64,000 nucleotides of DNA, from positions 186,001-250,000 of the forward strand of contig JAUKTV010000026.1 in the NCBI GenBank assembly GCA_030549205.1, written 5' to 3'. The stretch comes from Apiosordaria backusii (lineage: Eukaryota > Ascomycota > Sordariomycetes > Sordariales > Lasiosphaeriaceae). Position numbers and translations under genes: made by a program. This document shows, piece after piece, positions 34,986 through 46,767 of this stretch; positions within the stretch are counted from its first letter, which is position 1, and each line of letters opens with the position of its first letter. The notes beneath the pieces are model-generated. The model saw only the letters and a list, made by a program, of their open reading frames with translations, ran no database searches and was not told the origin of the DNA.

Positions 34986-36155
34986 ATGGACGCGCTTTGT
35001 GAAGATATATTTGAGAAGGACTTGGACCTTGAGGAGTGGTCAGACGCGGAATGGAATAAGCGAGTGCCCAGGGGATCATGGAAACGCTGCAACGAGTGCA
35101 GAAACAAAACCAACATTTGCGAACAATGCAGGTTTTGGCTGGAGAATTATGGCTGTCCTCGGCCGGACAATACTACAAATGAATCTTCATCGCTTGAAAC
35201 TACCGAGTCTCAAGTTATTGGATCACTGCACACGTCATCAAGGACCGCAAGGCCTTATCTCCAGTTCTCTAAACATGAAGTCCGGCCCCAAACGCCCACC
35301 GGAGCGAGCAGTGCCTTCCAGTACCATGAATCCGGATCATGGAGTCCTGAATCTCTCGAAGCTTCCATATCTTCCTGGACCTCTATATCGAATTTATCAC
35401 AGTCCTTTGCCACCGAGCAAGACCACCATATTCGATTCGACATTCAACGAGAGTACTCACGAGAGCACAGCTTGGGAGAAAGCTACATCAACCTTGGTTC
35501 CATATCACACTCGCCGCCTTTGTTGAAGCCCACTGAGGCCGTCGATAAGGTAGAATCATGCACTCAACAAGTCTATTCTCACCAACTTGCAGAAAGACAT
35601 CAAACACACAGCACCACTGCGACGATTTATGAAGAGCACCAAAACCAATACTATCATGACGCCCCTCATCTACTCAACACCGCAATCCGCTGTGCCAGCC
35701 TGAGGACATCGCATGGATATTCCTACATCAACACGACAACTACTACTTCACGCATCCGTCGGCAAAGAAAGACACCCAAATCTACACCCAAACCCCCCTC
35801 TCCATTTGACTCAGGCTACACCCATGTCCTCTTTTCCGCTTCCCACGCCCTCTCAACTTGCCATGTCAAAGGTCTCTGGGCGCCTCGCCCTTTCCAATCA
35901 GAGAGGTTACATACTAGCTGGCGCTGGAAAAACTACAAGCGATCTATTCTGCGACACTATGGTTTGCCTGGGCTTGCTGAAGTCCAGACGCGGGGATGGA
36001 ACGGAAATGTCAAAGGGGCAGTTGTAGGGTTGAGCATCGTGTTTCTTGAGTGGCCCAAGGATGTGTGGGGTTGGGTAATGAGCCGGAGAAGGAACGTAAT
36101 AGGGGACTCGATTGGATGGGTGAAGGTTGATGATGGAAGGGGAGAGGTGCAATGA
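34986..36155 (+). CDS. Hypothetical protein with N-terminal CxxC pair
   Basis: 389 aa from the ATG at 34986; the frame stays open slightly upstream and CAACAG just before it could be a splice acceptor. Near the N-terminus CNECRNKTNICEQCRFW gives two CxxC motifs eight residues apart, suggesting a small zinc-ribbon. The middle is Ser/Thr/His-rich and looks disordered. The C-terminus has an aromatic-rich stretch (TSWRWKNYKRSILRHYGLPG) and a hydrophobic segment (VKGAVVGLSIVFLEW). No family recognised. Its 3' end almost abuts the convergent SDR gene (25 bp). Confidence 0.6.
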   Translation: MDALCEDIFEKDLDLEEWSDAEWNKRVPRGSWKRCNECRNKTNICEQCRFWLENYGCPRPDNTTNESSSLETTESQVIGSLHTSSRTARPYLQFSKHEVRPQTPTGASSAFQYHESGSWSPESLEASISSWTSISNLSQSFATEQDHHIRFDIQREYSREHSLGESYINLGSISHSPPLLKPTEAVDKVESCTQQVYSHQLAERHQTHSTTATIYEEHQNQYYHDAPHLLNTAIRCASLRTSHGYSYINTTTTTSRIRRQRKTPKSTPKPPSPFDSGYTHVLFSASHALSTCHVKGLWAPRPFQSERLHTSWRWKNYKRSILRHYGLPGLAEVQTRGWNGNVKGAVVGLSIVFLEWPKDVWGWVMSRRRNVIGDSIGWVKVDDGRGEVQ

Positions 36156-36180
36156 ATCGCAATAGGACTAACACCCCCCA

Positions 36181-37300
36181 TCACTCAGTCAGACTCTCAA
36201 GAACGCCCTCCGCATTCGCAAACTTGAATTCCTCCATCGTCTCCTTCCACAACTGCGCAGAAACGCTCTCTCCTTCGCCCGTGTAGATAATCGGAGCCAT
36301 GCTGTTTGCGCAATCGGTCAGCCAAATCTTTGTTTCCCAATACATGTAGGAAATGCTAGATAAACACTCACGGAACCACCCTCTGAAAAGACAAAAACTC
36401 TCCATGCGTCTCCTCCCCACAACCCACCGCTGCGCACATTACCATCCGCGCCGCAACAGCTGAGCTATTCCCAATCCACATCTTGATCCTCTGCATAACA
36501 GCCCCTGTGCTCGTCTTCCTGAACTCCCGATCAAACTCCGAATCATTGACCATCCCCGGAGACGCCCCATTGATCACCGCAACCGAAGCCGGCACACGCT
36601 TAGCCAGCTCATGCAGAAAGAACTGGCCAAGCAACTTTGACGTAAACATTCTATCTGCCAAATCCACATCCTCCACCTGTTTGTCAAGGGCCTCGAGGAT
36701 AGGCGTCTCTTTCCCCAGCGGGAATTTCGCCCAAGCCGAGGCTTCCGATGAGGTAAAAGTGATGCGACTCGGTGCCGGCTGATGTGCTCTTGCTTTCCTG
36801 ACAACAGGGAGTAGCAAAATTGCCAGCAGGGCAGTAGACAGGTAGTTCACCTGAAGCGTCTCGTCGTGCTTTGTTTGTGGGTGAAACGCCCGCTTTGCAG
36901 GCACACCCACCGCCGCATTCAGCATGACAATATCAAGTCTGTCAAGGATCTCTTTGGCTCGGCTGGCAAAAGTCACGACAGAGTCATAGTCAAATAGGTC
37001 GAGCTTCCAGACTTCAATGACGGCTGATTCGCGTCTGGATCCATCAGATTTGAGAGCGAGTTTCTCTGCGGCGGCGGTGCCTTTTGCTTCGTCCCGGACG
37101 GCGAGGATTAATCTACTGAGACCAAGGTCGAGGAGTTGCCGGCTGATTTCAAAGCCGACGCCCGAGTTGGCCCCTGTTACAATGGCGGTTTGGCCGGCGA
37201 GGTTGACGTTTTGGACTGGGACTGGTTTGAAGGTGGCTTGTTGGTAGAGGTAGCGGGGCAGGCTGGCCTGCTTCGAGGGGGTGATGGAGTATTTTGACAT
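36181..37300 (-). CDS. Short-chain dehydrogenase/reductase lacking the catalytic Tyr
   Basis: Two exons, 37300-36372 and 36301-36181, with a 70-nt intron (GTGAGT to ACAG, CTGAC branch), 349 aa. The Rossmann nucleotide site is TGANSGVG (42-49); NAAVG (128-132) and the SS of ITFTSSEAS (184-185) follow in normal spacing. At the active-site position the usual YxxxK reads MFTSK (218-222), so the catalytic Tyr is Met while Lys remains. The closest layout is retinol-dehydrogenase-like/WW-domain oxidoreductase-like fungal SDRs. It may bind NAD(P) without classical reduction. The long leader frame upstream of 37300 looks untranslated. Confidence 0.85.
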
Positions 37301-37684
37301 GATGGTTGAACGGAGGTGAAACATGAGATGGAAACGAAGTGACGTGTCAAGATTTAGGTACACGGCAGGAAAGTAGAGGTCAAAACTCAAAGGCAAGAAA
37401 CTGCTTGGAGCCAACACACAGTGCGGAACTTGTGTGGAAACGTTGTTGCGTACTACAACACCAGGGAGCTTCAGGCAGGCGCACAACATCCCTGAAAATT
37501 GGTGTTTACTGAGGAATTGGTCAGTTATCGCCGGAGGGCCGTGCCGCTTTTCCCCGATTTATCTCATCAGCCGTTCAGTTTCTCACGACAACGCGTCTCC
37601 CTGCACCCCGGAATAGGCCAAAAGATCTCTTCTCCAAACAAGTCCTCAGGAGATCCTACCTTATTTACACGTAGTAATTATCCA
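37301..37684. other. Spacer between SDR and LPMO genes
   Basis: 384 bp, promoter of the SDR and 3' side of the LPMO gene. No gene is seen. Confidence 0.45.
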
Positions 37685-38678
37685 TCAACGAACGCACTGA
37701 GAGTACCAATCATTGCTAAACTTGCACGTCCCCTCCGCGCATCTCGTTGGACCAGTCCACCCATTCCCTCCACACTGTCCCCAAAGGGGTGCAGTACCAC
37801 CGCCCGGAGAGGGATTAGTAACCGGAGGATTCGAAGGGGCAGGGTTAGGAGCCGGCTGGCTCCCACCGCCATTCCCGCCATTCCCGCCAGTCCAGACAGC
37901 ATGCTTGCCCACGTTGGTGTAGGGATACGACGGCACGCCGTAAATCCAGAACCGCAACGCCGGATCGTTGGGGTCATAGAGACCAGGGATCTTCACCATT
38001 GGGCCCGGTCTACCGTTGCCATTGCCACCGACTTCGATTTGAGCACAGGTAAAGTAAAACTCGGTATCTCCGCTCTGAGCACCGTGGAGCGCGATGTGCT
38101 CGACACGAACGAGGTATTGACCGGGTGGAGTATCGCGGGGGAGGGTAAACTGGACGGTGGAGAGATCCCAGGTGCACCAGTCTTTATCGTCCTGCAGTGA
38201 ATCAACAGTGTTAGTACCTTATGTTAAGTCATGTACAAAGGCTTGGCCAGCGTAAGGAAAAACTCACCAAGTATCGGTTAGGAGGCTTGCAAATGATCAT
38301 CTGATGAACCTTGAACCAATCCCCATCACCGCGATAGTTGCGAACATCGCCAGGGGCTTTGGACATGTGGATTGTCAACGGTCCCGGGTGCTGCATAGTT
38401 GCGTAGTACCATAGCTGGAAGCCGATAGTATCCCCAGGCATGACTTTGGCAACTTTGGTCTTTCCGGCATTGGCAAAGCTACCAGAGTTGCAACGAAAAT
38501 CGTCGCTGGGCTGGAGAAACTGCTTCGTGGGCATGATACCGTTGCTGTTTTCGCGCATGTACTCCCAGTCACCGGAGAGCTTGCCGTTGACGAGCAGTTT
38601 GCTGAAGCGGTAATGGGCTTCAGCAACTGGGGCCGCGGTGAGAACCCAGAGGGCGAGGCTTCCGAGGTTGAGCTTCAT
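37685..38678 (-). CDS. AA9 lytic polysaccharide monooxygenase with CBM1
   Basis: Secreted copper enzyme that oxidatively cleaves cellulose or hemicellulose. Exons 38678-38268 and 38191-37685 (intron GTGAGT to GCAG), 305 aa. The signal peptide is residues 1-21. Mature His22 (AHYRF) and His97 (MQHPGP) form the histidine brace, and Tyr183 in EFYFTC is the axial ligand. The second-sphere position normally Gln (QxY) is Glu181 here. A Pro/Asn/Gly-rich linker (about 230-265) leads to a C-terminal fungal cellulose-binding module (WGQCGG...C...C...YSQCVR). A CreA-type CTGGGG lies at 38776-38781, upstream of the ATG. Confidence 0.95.
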
Positions 38679-40648
38679 GATTGACAAGTGAGGGTCGAAT
38701 TTGGGACCTGGAGGTGCTAGAGATTGAGGTCAGGTTGCTACTGAGACGGGAGAAAGGATGACACTTCTTATACCTCTGGGGCTATTCATTAAATTGAGCC
38801 TTGTCCAGGTTGAGGTTTGCGCCGCTATGTTCTGCTGAATGCCATCTGCCAACCTGGAAGGTAATCACAAAGGGGCTAGGATTTCTTCGACCCTGACATG
38901 CGATAGGTTCATCTTGATCACAAGATTCAGGTACCTTACCTAGGAAGTAGAGTATCATCGGTTGCGGTTAGACAATGTAGTCAATCTGTGATAGGCGCGC
39001 ATCATCGTAGCAATTGGCGAATTGCCGTTTCTCGTCATTGAAGCGGGAGCTCCCGATTGCTGGAATCCAATAATACGAATTTCACCAAGAGAGCGAATCG
39101 GCGCTGGCTTTCCGTGAAAGACTGAAAGAGACTCCTTGCCCGGACGGGCGTGAGATCAGATCGGATCCCTGACGACGGAACCGAGGCAAGCCAAGTAAGG
39201 TATCCGGGTAAGGAACCGAGTCGAGCCATGCAACATCGCGACCAGCTTTCGGCATTTGCTGCGGAGCTTTTCCCCGCGCAACAATTGCGGAGGGATGCAC
39301 CGGAGTGGGGGTTTTAGAGGTTGTGCTTCCGTTCCGCATATGCCCGTGTCTATGTTGTGAGTGCCGTCCTCTCAGCGTAACTCGAAAGGTCGTAGTGGGA
39401 AGCTGAACGCTAACATAGCACGACCCTGTAACCGTGATCTGTGGTCGAACAACCTGTCTGTAATCTCCGGTCAATTCCAGATTAATAGGTAGGTCCTAGA
39501 CGCGCCTATCATCGAGAGCAATGTTGACGTTGAGCAAAAACAGTCGAGTCAGGACGCATGATCCACACGGCAAACGGGGGTGAAAAACAAACAAGTATGT
39601 AGCTTTATCAGACCATTTGTTTTCTGAGTTGGCTTAAAATCTACATGTTGGAATCGGGTTCGCGCCTCTGTCTGCAATACTTAGGTAAGATTGTGTTGTC
39701 GTTTTCCTGACGCTCAATCTCTCTATACTCCACAGGTCCTTCCGCAGCCCTTCAAGCGCTTCCACAATCTTGCCATGGATAATGCTCTCGTACTTCAGCT
39801 TTCCTTCCCAACTCCCCCGAACTCTTCATCCGAAATCGCCTCGAGTTCGTGTGATCTGCACGGTCAAGAAGTATTTCCTCCAGGGGTAGAAACTACCACC
39901 TAGCTACAGCATTTATAGGAGTTGCTGCCCAACATCAAACCTAACCAAACCTCTTGCGCCCCTTTCTCAGGCTAGGTATACATTTTACAATCTAACTAGG
40001 CATATACGACAGAGACCCGAGATTATTTCCTTGTTATGTTCGCATAAGGTACCAAGGGTAGCCAATGCTGGACTTGTACCAGAAATAGCAAGTCATCCCT
40101 TCCCTTTCCACGATACCGGTTGCACGCAGGAAAGAGCTGAGCACCGCCACAACCTTAATATCAATACACGTGCAGTGGTGTGGTTGCTCAACCGCAAGGC
40201 TCCGGACTGTTTTGTGTGTCTTGGACATAAAAGACAAGGATCACGTCGTAAGCGGGACAACCTCAGCTCCGACCGCCTGGGATTCCCTGAATCTTGCAGA
40301 TACAGGTGTCCAATCCCGAGAGGATGCATAGGATCAGCCACAATCAAGATATGAAAAACAGGGCTGCATGCTCATGGAAAGTCAAATCAGACATCGCTCC
40401 GTGTGTTTGGATCAGGGATGTTGATGGGCTGTTCCTGCTTTTGCCTGCATGTATACCTAGTGTGGGCGCACAGAGCAGAGCCTCGAGGACATGCGAGCCA
40501 CAAAGTTGGGTACCTATAAAGATGGCTGGATCGACTGGCGTCCGTTTCTATTATCCATTTCAGGCCATCTCGTTGTTAGTCGGTCGTTTGCCTCTTGGTT
40601 GCTCTAAAAAGTCACTCATTTGACACCCTCTTACTTCAGAAGCCCATA
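38679..40648. other. 2-kb intergenic region; no supported gene
   Basis: Between divergent genes (LPMO minus, GPI-type protein plus). Short frames only, with TACCTTACCTAGG-type motifs near 38935. A TATAAA lies near 40515, about 130 bp upstream of the plus-strand ATG. Confidence 0.5.
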
Positions 40649-41448
40649 ATGGTCGCCTCAAAGGCACTTGTTTACTTGCCCCTGGCACTGAGCTCCTACT
40701 TTGGAGCCTCTCTTGCGTCTGGCCATGACTCGATCGGAAAACGAGATTCTCTTCTTGAAGAGCGTCAGGGTTGCCGGACTCCAGGATGGATTCCTGCTTG
40801 CCCTGGTAAGTGCCAAATTTCTCGCTCTCTTTTGCTCAGCACAACTGACTCCTGACTTGTGATCAATGTTCAGGGCCCTTCAAGTGCGTCCCTCCTGGCG
40901 CTATCTGCTGCTCCGACGGCGTCACTTACGTGATGCCGCCCCGCAACTGCCCCAATGGACAAACCCCCTTGGCCACCGCCACCATCGTCGATCCCGCTCC
41001 TACCATCACCGCTGCCCCGGGCCCGACTATTACCGTCATCGATTATACTTGGTATACCTTCACCATCACTTGGTACTATTATTACTACTCGTATTATATC
41101 GACGCCACAACCACGATCCTGTACTCGACACTCTTGACGACGTCCACTGGCGTCTCCCTGACTGCCACAGACGCTGCCGCAGCCACGTCTTTGTACAATG
41201 AGTACACCAGGACAGTGGTACTGCCCACCCCGACTCAGACCGTCACAACTGTCAGCGCAACCGAGACTGTGTCGGTTGAACCAGAGCCGACCACAACCGC
41301 GAGTTTTACTGTTTCGTCATCTGTCAATGGGACGATCAGCCTTGTCCTTCCCACCAGTACCAGCAGTGTTGTTGAGGCCAGCGCCGGAAAGAATGGCGTG
41401 GTGGGAGGATTGTTGGGTCTTGTCCTCGGTTTCGCTGCCATGCTATAG
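40649..41448 (+). CDS. Secreted Thr/Ser-rich GPI-anchored protein
   Basis: Exons 40649-40805 and 40874-41448 (intron GTAAGT to TTCAG), 243 aa. A signal peptide (about 1-22) is followed by a dibasic KR site. A compact domain with six Cys comes next (GCRTPGWIPACPGPFKC, ICCSDG, RNC), then an unusual Tyr-rich patch (TWYYYYYSYY) and a long Thr/Ser-rich, probably O-glycosylated stalk. The C-terminal hydrophobic tail (GVVGGLLGLVLGFAAML) follows a small-residue site, as for GPI anchors. It probably sits in the cell wall or plasma membrane; function unknown. Confidence 0.85.
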
Positions 41449-41541
41449 ACAAGTCTCTTCTAAGCAGTCTGTATTGTTGGTGGTTGGTTTCTTGTTCAGG
41501 GAGGCAGTGTATGCAGCCTCTGTTAATTGCCTAAGTACTCT

Positions 41542-42660
41542 TCAAGTAGATTCACTCTTCGGAGATAATACATCCCCCAGTCCATACAAAACCCCTCCAT
41601 ACTGCCCCTTCAGTCGATATCTCTCCCCAACTCCGCACTGCTCATAATACTCCTCGTCCCAGTAAAGACTCTCCTCTACACATGCCCGATTATCCATCCC
41701 CGATATCTCCTGGAACCCAGCACACCCCGGATCCAACCTCGCCCACCGAACAATGTGTCCGTTTATATCCAACATCAAGAAAAGCGGCTCCCCAGTGTCA
41801 AACATGTGTTTATCCGCCACGACAAAACCCCTATTCATGACCGCCCGTTGCAGTTTCTTAACTCCATACGTGTTCATCACTTGTTTCTCCCACTCTTCCA
41901 CACTCGCACTTTCACCCTCGACGGCAGGGATGGGGTTGTAATCCACCCACTCCTTCAACTCTTTTCTTAGCCTTTCATCCATGTCCCAGTCGCTATTCTT
42001 GGTCATCTCGGCAATAGTTTTTCGACTGTAACGATCCTGCTCAATTGTGCTCGTTGCTAGCTCAGGAAGAAGCATTAGCACCTTGTCAACAATCTCCTGC
42101 GGTGTAACGTCATCGGGAAAGTTGAACAACCCGGCGTCATTGAGGGTGAGTGAAGAGATATGATCACGGTGAAAGAACATGTCACTCGAACGCAGGAGTT
42201 TGATCCATCTTTTTCTGGCGCTCTCTTGAGCGTCGTGGGATTCTGAGGGGTAGTACGTCCGGACCCAAACGGCGTCGTCGGTGAGGTCGACGCAAGAGCT
42301 TGTGTTGGAGCAGAGGGTGTTGGCTACAATCCGGATGGACTGCGGGCGCCAGGGGACGAGGATGGTGGTGATTTCTTCTGGGGTGGGGAGGTGGAGGTCC
42401 AGAGTTGAGCCGTCATGGCGTTCGGTGAAGACGTCCCATTCTCGCGGGATTGTGGAGAGGGAGAGGAATTTGGTGACGAGGGCCTTTATTTGGAGGGAGG
42501 GAGTGAGGGGGGACGAGTTGTCCCAATTACGCTTTTGTTTGACGATGAGGTTAGTAAGGCTAGGTGGGTATAACGATCAGAACAGGAGCTCATTGAGGCT
42601 TACGAGGAGGTATTGTTCGACGGGGAGGTGGCCCCAGGGTGGTGAAACGTTGTCAGTCAT
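41542..42660 (-). CDS. Hypothetical protein
   Basis: The best model has exon 1 42660-42604 (MTDNVSPPWGHLPVEQYLL, donor GTAAGC) and exon 2 42531-41542, with a CTAAC branch 20 nt before the AAAG acceptor, 348 aa. An earlier acceptor (CCTAG near 42560) is possible. The protein is soluble-looking, rich in charged residues and ends in GQYGGVLYGLGDV. It contains no motif I recognise and no signal peptide. It converges on the GPI-type gene 93 bp away and diverges from RFT1. Confidence 0.65.
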
Positions 42661-43077
42661 GACTGCATCAAAACAGAACTAGATAACTCTTGTGGGAACA
42701 TGAATTCCGGAGAGAAGGAAAGGCATGAACTCGTGGGTGGGATGAGGGGAGATTTATACCTACCAGGTAAACACCGTCCATGAATCACTGCTGCCTAAAG
42801 CTGCCTGTACGGCAGTGTGTTCCTTCATACGGCATATTAGCCCTTAAAGCCCGACGGGATCCTTCGGTACCTATGTATCGTTGGATATCAAGCATTTGGT
42901 AGGTACTGCCTGCAGGTTACCAGTGGTACCCCTGAAGGGTGTTACCTTAGTGGGGCTTTCAGGGGGCGACAGGGATGCCACGTGGCGACCCACAGCGTTT
43001 ACGATTGCATCTCGATTATCGACGACTTGATCAAACCCAATTCCAACCTCAACACCGTCAGTGAAACATCACCAAGG
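42661..43077. promoter_or_regulatory. Divergent promoter region hypothetical / RFT1
   Basis: 417 bp between two divergent start codons. The RFT1 frame is open to 42982 but has no earlier in-frame ATG. Confidence 0.5.
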
Positions 43078-44887
43078 ATGGGCAAACCAGAAGATGCATC
43101 GGCATCCAAAGCCGAGCCATCTGATTCAATAACAAACACGACAACAGGCACCCGCGCTCTCCGAGGCGCGTCCGTGCTCATCCTCCTCCAAATCATCTCC
43201 CGCGCCATCACCTTCATCGCCAACCAGGCCCTCCTCCGCTTTCTAACCGCCCAACTGCTGGGTGTTTCAACCCAACTTGAAGTTTACTATTTGTCCGTCA
43301 TCTTCTTTGCTCGGGAAAGTCTACGTGTGGCTATCCAGCGCCAAGATTCTTCTTCCTTTTTAGATGCTACCTCCGACTCCAAAGACAAGAGCAACAACAA
43401 GCAAAACAATGGTGCACAAGCCGTCGTCAACCTGGGTTACCTCGCCATCGGCCTCGGCATTCCACTATCATTCTTCTTCGGCTGGCTCTATCTCAACTCC
43501 TTGAGCACTTCCACTTTGGCATCTGCCCCACACCTCGTCGTGTCGCTGTACATTTATGCCCTCGCCGCCATCATCGAGCTCCTCTCCGAACCAGCCTTCA
43601 TGGTGATGCAAACCCGTCTTCAATTCGCCACCCGCGCCGCAGCAGAGTCCATCGCCACTTTTCTCCGCTGCACCATCACCCTTGGCTCAGCAGTCTACGG
43701 CGCCCGTCAGGGTTTATCACTTGGAGTCCTCCCCTTCGCCCTGGGTCAGCTTAGCTACGGAGTTGGACTCTTGTTAGTCTATCTCTATCGTGGCTCCGGC
43801 CTCGCCTCAAAAGAGAATTTCTCTCTGTTTCCCCGACCAATCGCTACCTCTGGTCGCTACCTCCACCCCCCGACCCTGAAGCTCACCTCTTCACTTCTAT
43901 CCCAATCCGTCCTCAAGCACCTCCTCACTCAAGGCGACACCTTTCTGGTGTCAATACTCTCTTCTCCCACCTCACAGGGTGTCTATGCACTAGCAAACAA
44001 CTACGGCGGTTTACTCGCGAGATTGGTGTTCCAACCAATCGAGGAGTCATCGCGTAGTTACTTCTCCCGGTTGCTCTCCTCTACCACCACCCCTTCCACC
44101 CCGGAGGAAAAGTCCAAAAAGGACAATACTGCCACCTCCTCCAACTCCACCACCCCCAGCCCCGAAGCAGCCGCCGCTCATTCCCTCTACTCCCTCCTAA
44201 AATTCTACCTCCTCCTCTCCCTCATCATCATCTCCCTAGCCCCCACCGCCGCCCCCTTACTCCTCTCCCTAGTCGCCGGACAGCAGTGGCTCACCTCGGG
44301 CGCTGGCTCCTGCCTCTCCCTTTACACGTACTACATTCCCCTGCTGGCGATAAACGGCATAACCGAAGCCTTTGTCTCTTCCGTCGCCACCGAAAGCGAA
44401 GTCCACGCGCAATCAGCCTGGATGGCGGGGTTCAGCTTTGTTTTTGCCTCGGCGGGGTTCATTACTCTCAAGGTCTTGGATATGGGCGCCAAGGGGTTGG
44501 TCTGGGCGAATGGGGTGAATATGGCTTGTCGGATTTTGTGGTGTTGGGGGTTTATACACAAATGGTTTAACAAGAGGGGGGTGAAATTTGAGGTTGGGGA
44601 GGTGATGCCCAGTGGATTGGCGGTGGGAGCTGCGGTGGTGGCGGCGAGTGTGGTTAGGGGGCTGGATGTTGAGACGACAGCGACAGGGGGGATAAAAGAG
44701 GTGTTGATGGGGTTGGGGAAGATTGCGGGCGTTGCGGTGGTGTTTTTGGGTGTGCTGTGAGTTTGCCTTACCGTGATTGAAGTATGAGAAAGGGATTGGC
44801 TGACAGTGACAAAAAAACAGGGCATTTTCCGAACGTCGGTTTCTAATGGCTGCGTTTCAAGCGATCAAGGGACGACGACAGGGATGA
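43078..44887 (+). CDS. RFT1: Oligosaccharide translocation protein RFT1
   Basis: ER membrane protein needed for N-glycosylation, where the Man5GlcNAc2-PP-dolichol intermediate must reach the lumen; whether it is itself the flippase is debated. Exons 43078-44756 and 44821-44887 (intron GTGAGT to AACAG), 581 aa. Family signatures are ASVLILLQIISRAITFIANQALLRF, FFARESLRVAIQRQ, EPAFMVMQTRLQFATRAAAES, LTQGDTFLVSILSS, GVYALANNYGGLLARLVFQPIEESSR and C-terminal FSERRFLMAAFQAIKG. A low-complexity Ser/Thr/Lys insertion (about 340-365) lies in a cytoplasmic loop. Start 43078 is the first in-frame ATG. Confidence 0.94.
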
Positions 44888-44948
44888 TTTGATCAACCAA
44901 AAACAAAAAAAGAAATACACGCTGTTTTATCGGTTCTAGGTAGTCTAA

Positions 44949-46767
44949 TTAAAAAGTAATCTTGGTGGCCTTCTTGGTCATGTCAACGTCCTTGTAAAAA
45001 GAACCATATGAATCATGGGCCTTCTTCTTGACAGTGGTGCCGAACTTCAAGAGATCCTCTGGGACGTCTTGCTTGGCGGCCTTCAAAATGTTGACGAGGC
45101 TGTGGTGGAGAAAATGTCAGCGTGTGACGCCATACGAGTATTAATGCGGAGGACTTACGATCCGGAGTGCGCCTTGTCGTGCTCAGTGAAGAGTGTAATG
45201 GCCTTGCCTGTCTTTCCGGCACGGCCCGTTCGGCCAATACGATGGACATAGTCCTCAATTGTCAAGGGGAACTAAACAAGTCAGTAAGTATACCTTGGGC
45301 GGATTCATCCCTAGAGAAAAAAAGAAACCTTACGGTAACATTGATGACGAGCTTGACCTCGGGAATATCCAACCCACGAGCAGCAACGTCTGTCGCAACC
45401 AACACGGACGTGGTACCGGCTTTAAAGGCCTCCAGACTCTTGGTCCGCTGGTCCTGTCGGAGATCACCGTGGATGCTCGCGACACGGATGCCTCTCCTCT
45501 CGAGGAACTGCTCCACGCGCACCGCCTCCTTCTTGTACAAGCAAAACACCAATATCCTGTCGTTCTTGGCAGAGCCCTTTTGCGCTTCGCGGAGAAGCTC
45601 CAGAAGACGCTGCTCCTTGCCCCGTGGGTCTACCACCTCCACCTTTTGGTCGATTCTGCTGTTGGCTTGCAACTCAACGGAACCATTACCGTTCCCCTCT
45701 TCACCGGCCCGAGTGCGGTTGCCAATGGTAACCCTAACAGGGTTGACCATGAAGCTCTCGGCGAGAACACGGACGCTTGTTGGCCAAGTCGCGGTGAACA
45801 TCAGTGTCTGACGCTCCTCCTTTGGTGGGCAGCCTCCCAAGATGAGCTTGATGTCGTCCTCGAAACCCTTGTCCAACATGCGATCAGCCTCGTCGAGCAC
45901 GGCAAACATGACATCGCCAAGGTTGACTGTGTTGTCGGAAAGGAAGTCCTTCAATCTGCCTGGGGTCGCAACGACGATATCGGCACCGGTGTTCTTGCGC
46001 AGGAGCGCGCGCTGGTCATCCTTGCTCGCGCCACCGTAGAGGCACACGGCGGAAAGACCGACATGAGCAGCTAACCCGGAGATGGCGTCGTGCGTCTGCA
46101 TGGCCAGTTCACGCGTGGGCGACACGATGACGGCGCGGGGGCGGGTGCTGCGGTAGTCCTTGGAAGCCTTCTTGGAGTGGGCGTTGAGCTTCTCGACGCA
46201 GGGCAGAGAGAAGGCCATGGTCTTGCCGGAACCGGTCTCGGCAATACCGATGGCATCGCGACCGGCGAGCGTAAAAGGCCAGGAGGCGGCCTGGATGGGT
46301 GTTGGGGCATTGTACGCGGCGAAGGGTTTCTTGGCGAGGAGCTTGGAAGGGGGAAGCTGGGCGAACTTGAGTATAGGTTTGACATTGGTGTTGGAGGGGT
46401 CGTCGATCTTGATCTCCTCCTTGGTGAGGTATGCCTTGATCTCGTCCTCGGATGCGCTGTCGCCAGGTGTTGAGTCGGAGGTCTTGTGGCCATTGGCCTC
46501 TCCATTCTGGACAGCAGGTTCCTCGGAAGACTTGGACTTCTTGGACTTCTTTTTCTTATCCTTCTTCTCCTTCTTGTCGTTCTTTTCTTTCTTCTCTCGC
46601 TTCTCCGACTTGTCCTTCTTCTCCTTTTTCTTCTTCTTCTCGGTCTTCAAGTCGTCGGCATCGGCATCGGTCGGGGTGTTGGCAACCTCGTCGGTCTTCG
46701 CCTTCTTGGAGGAGCGAAGAGCTTGTTCCTCTCCGTCGGGACGGGCGTGCTTCTTGCCGGCAGACAT
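44949..46767 (-). CDS. DBP3: ATP-dependent RNA helicase DBP3 (DEAD box)
   Basis: Nucleolar helicase of large-subunit rRNA processing. Exons 46767-45334, 45271-45159 and 45099-44949 with matching phases, 565 aa. A Lys/Glu-rich basic N-terminus (about 40-80) gives nucleolar targeting. Motifs in order: Q region (PTPIQAASWP), AETGSGKT (I), PTRELA (Ia), ATPGRL (Ib), DEAD (II), TATW (III, family form TAT), RILVFCLYKKEAVRVE (IV), ATDVAARGLD (V) and HRIGRTGRAG (VI). Overall size and the KIDD...PILKF entry before motif Q match DBP3 rather than DBP2. It shares a 61-bp tail-to-tail spacer with RFT1. Confidence 0.94.

Noticed and set aside
36181..38678. SDR, LPMO and DUF1989 genes as a biosynthetic cluster
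   Set aside because: No backbone enzyme, regulator or shared promoter signal; neighbours are housekeeping genes, so proximity looks incidental.
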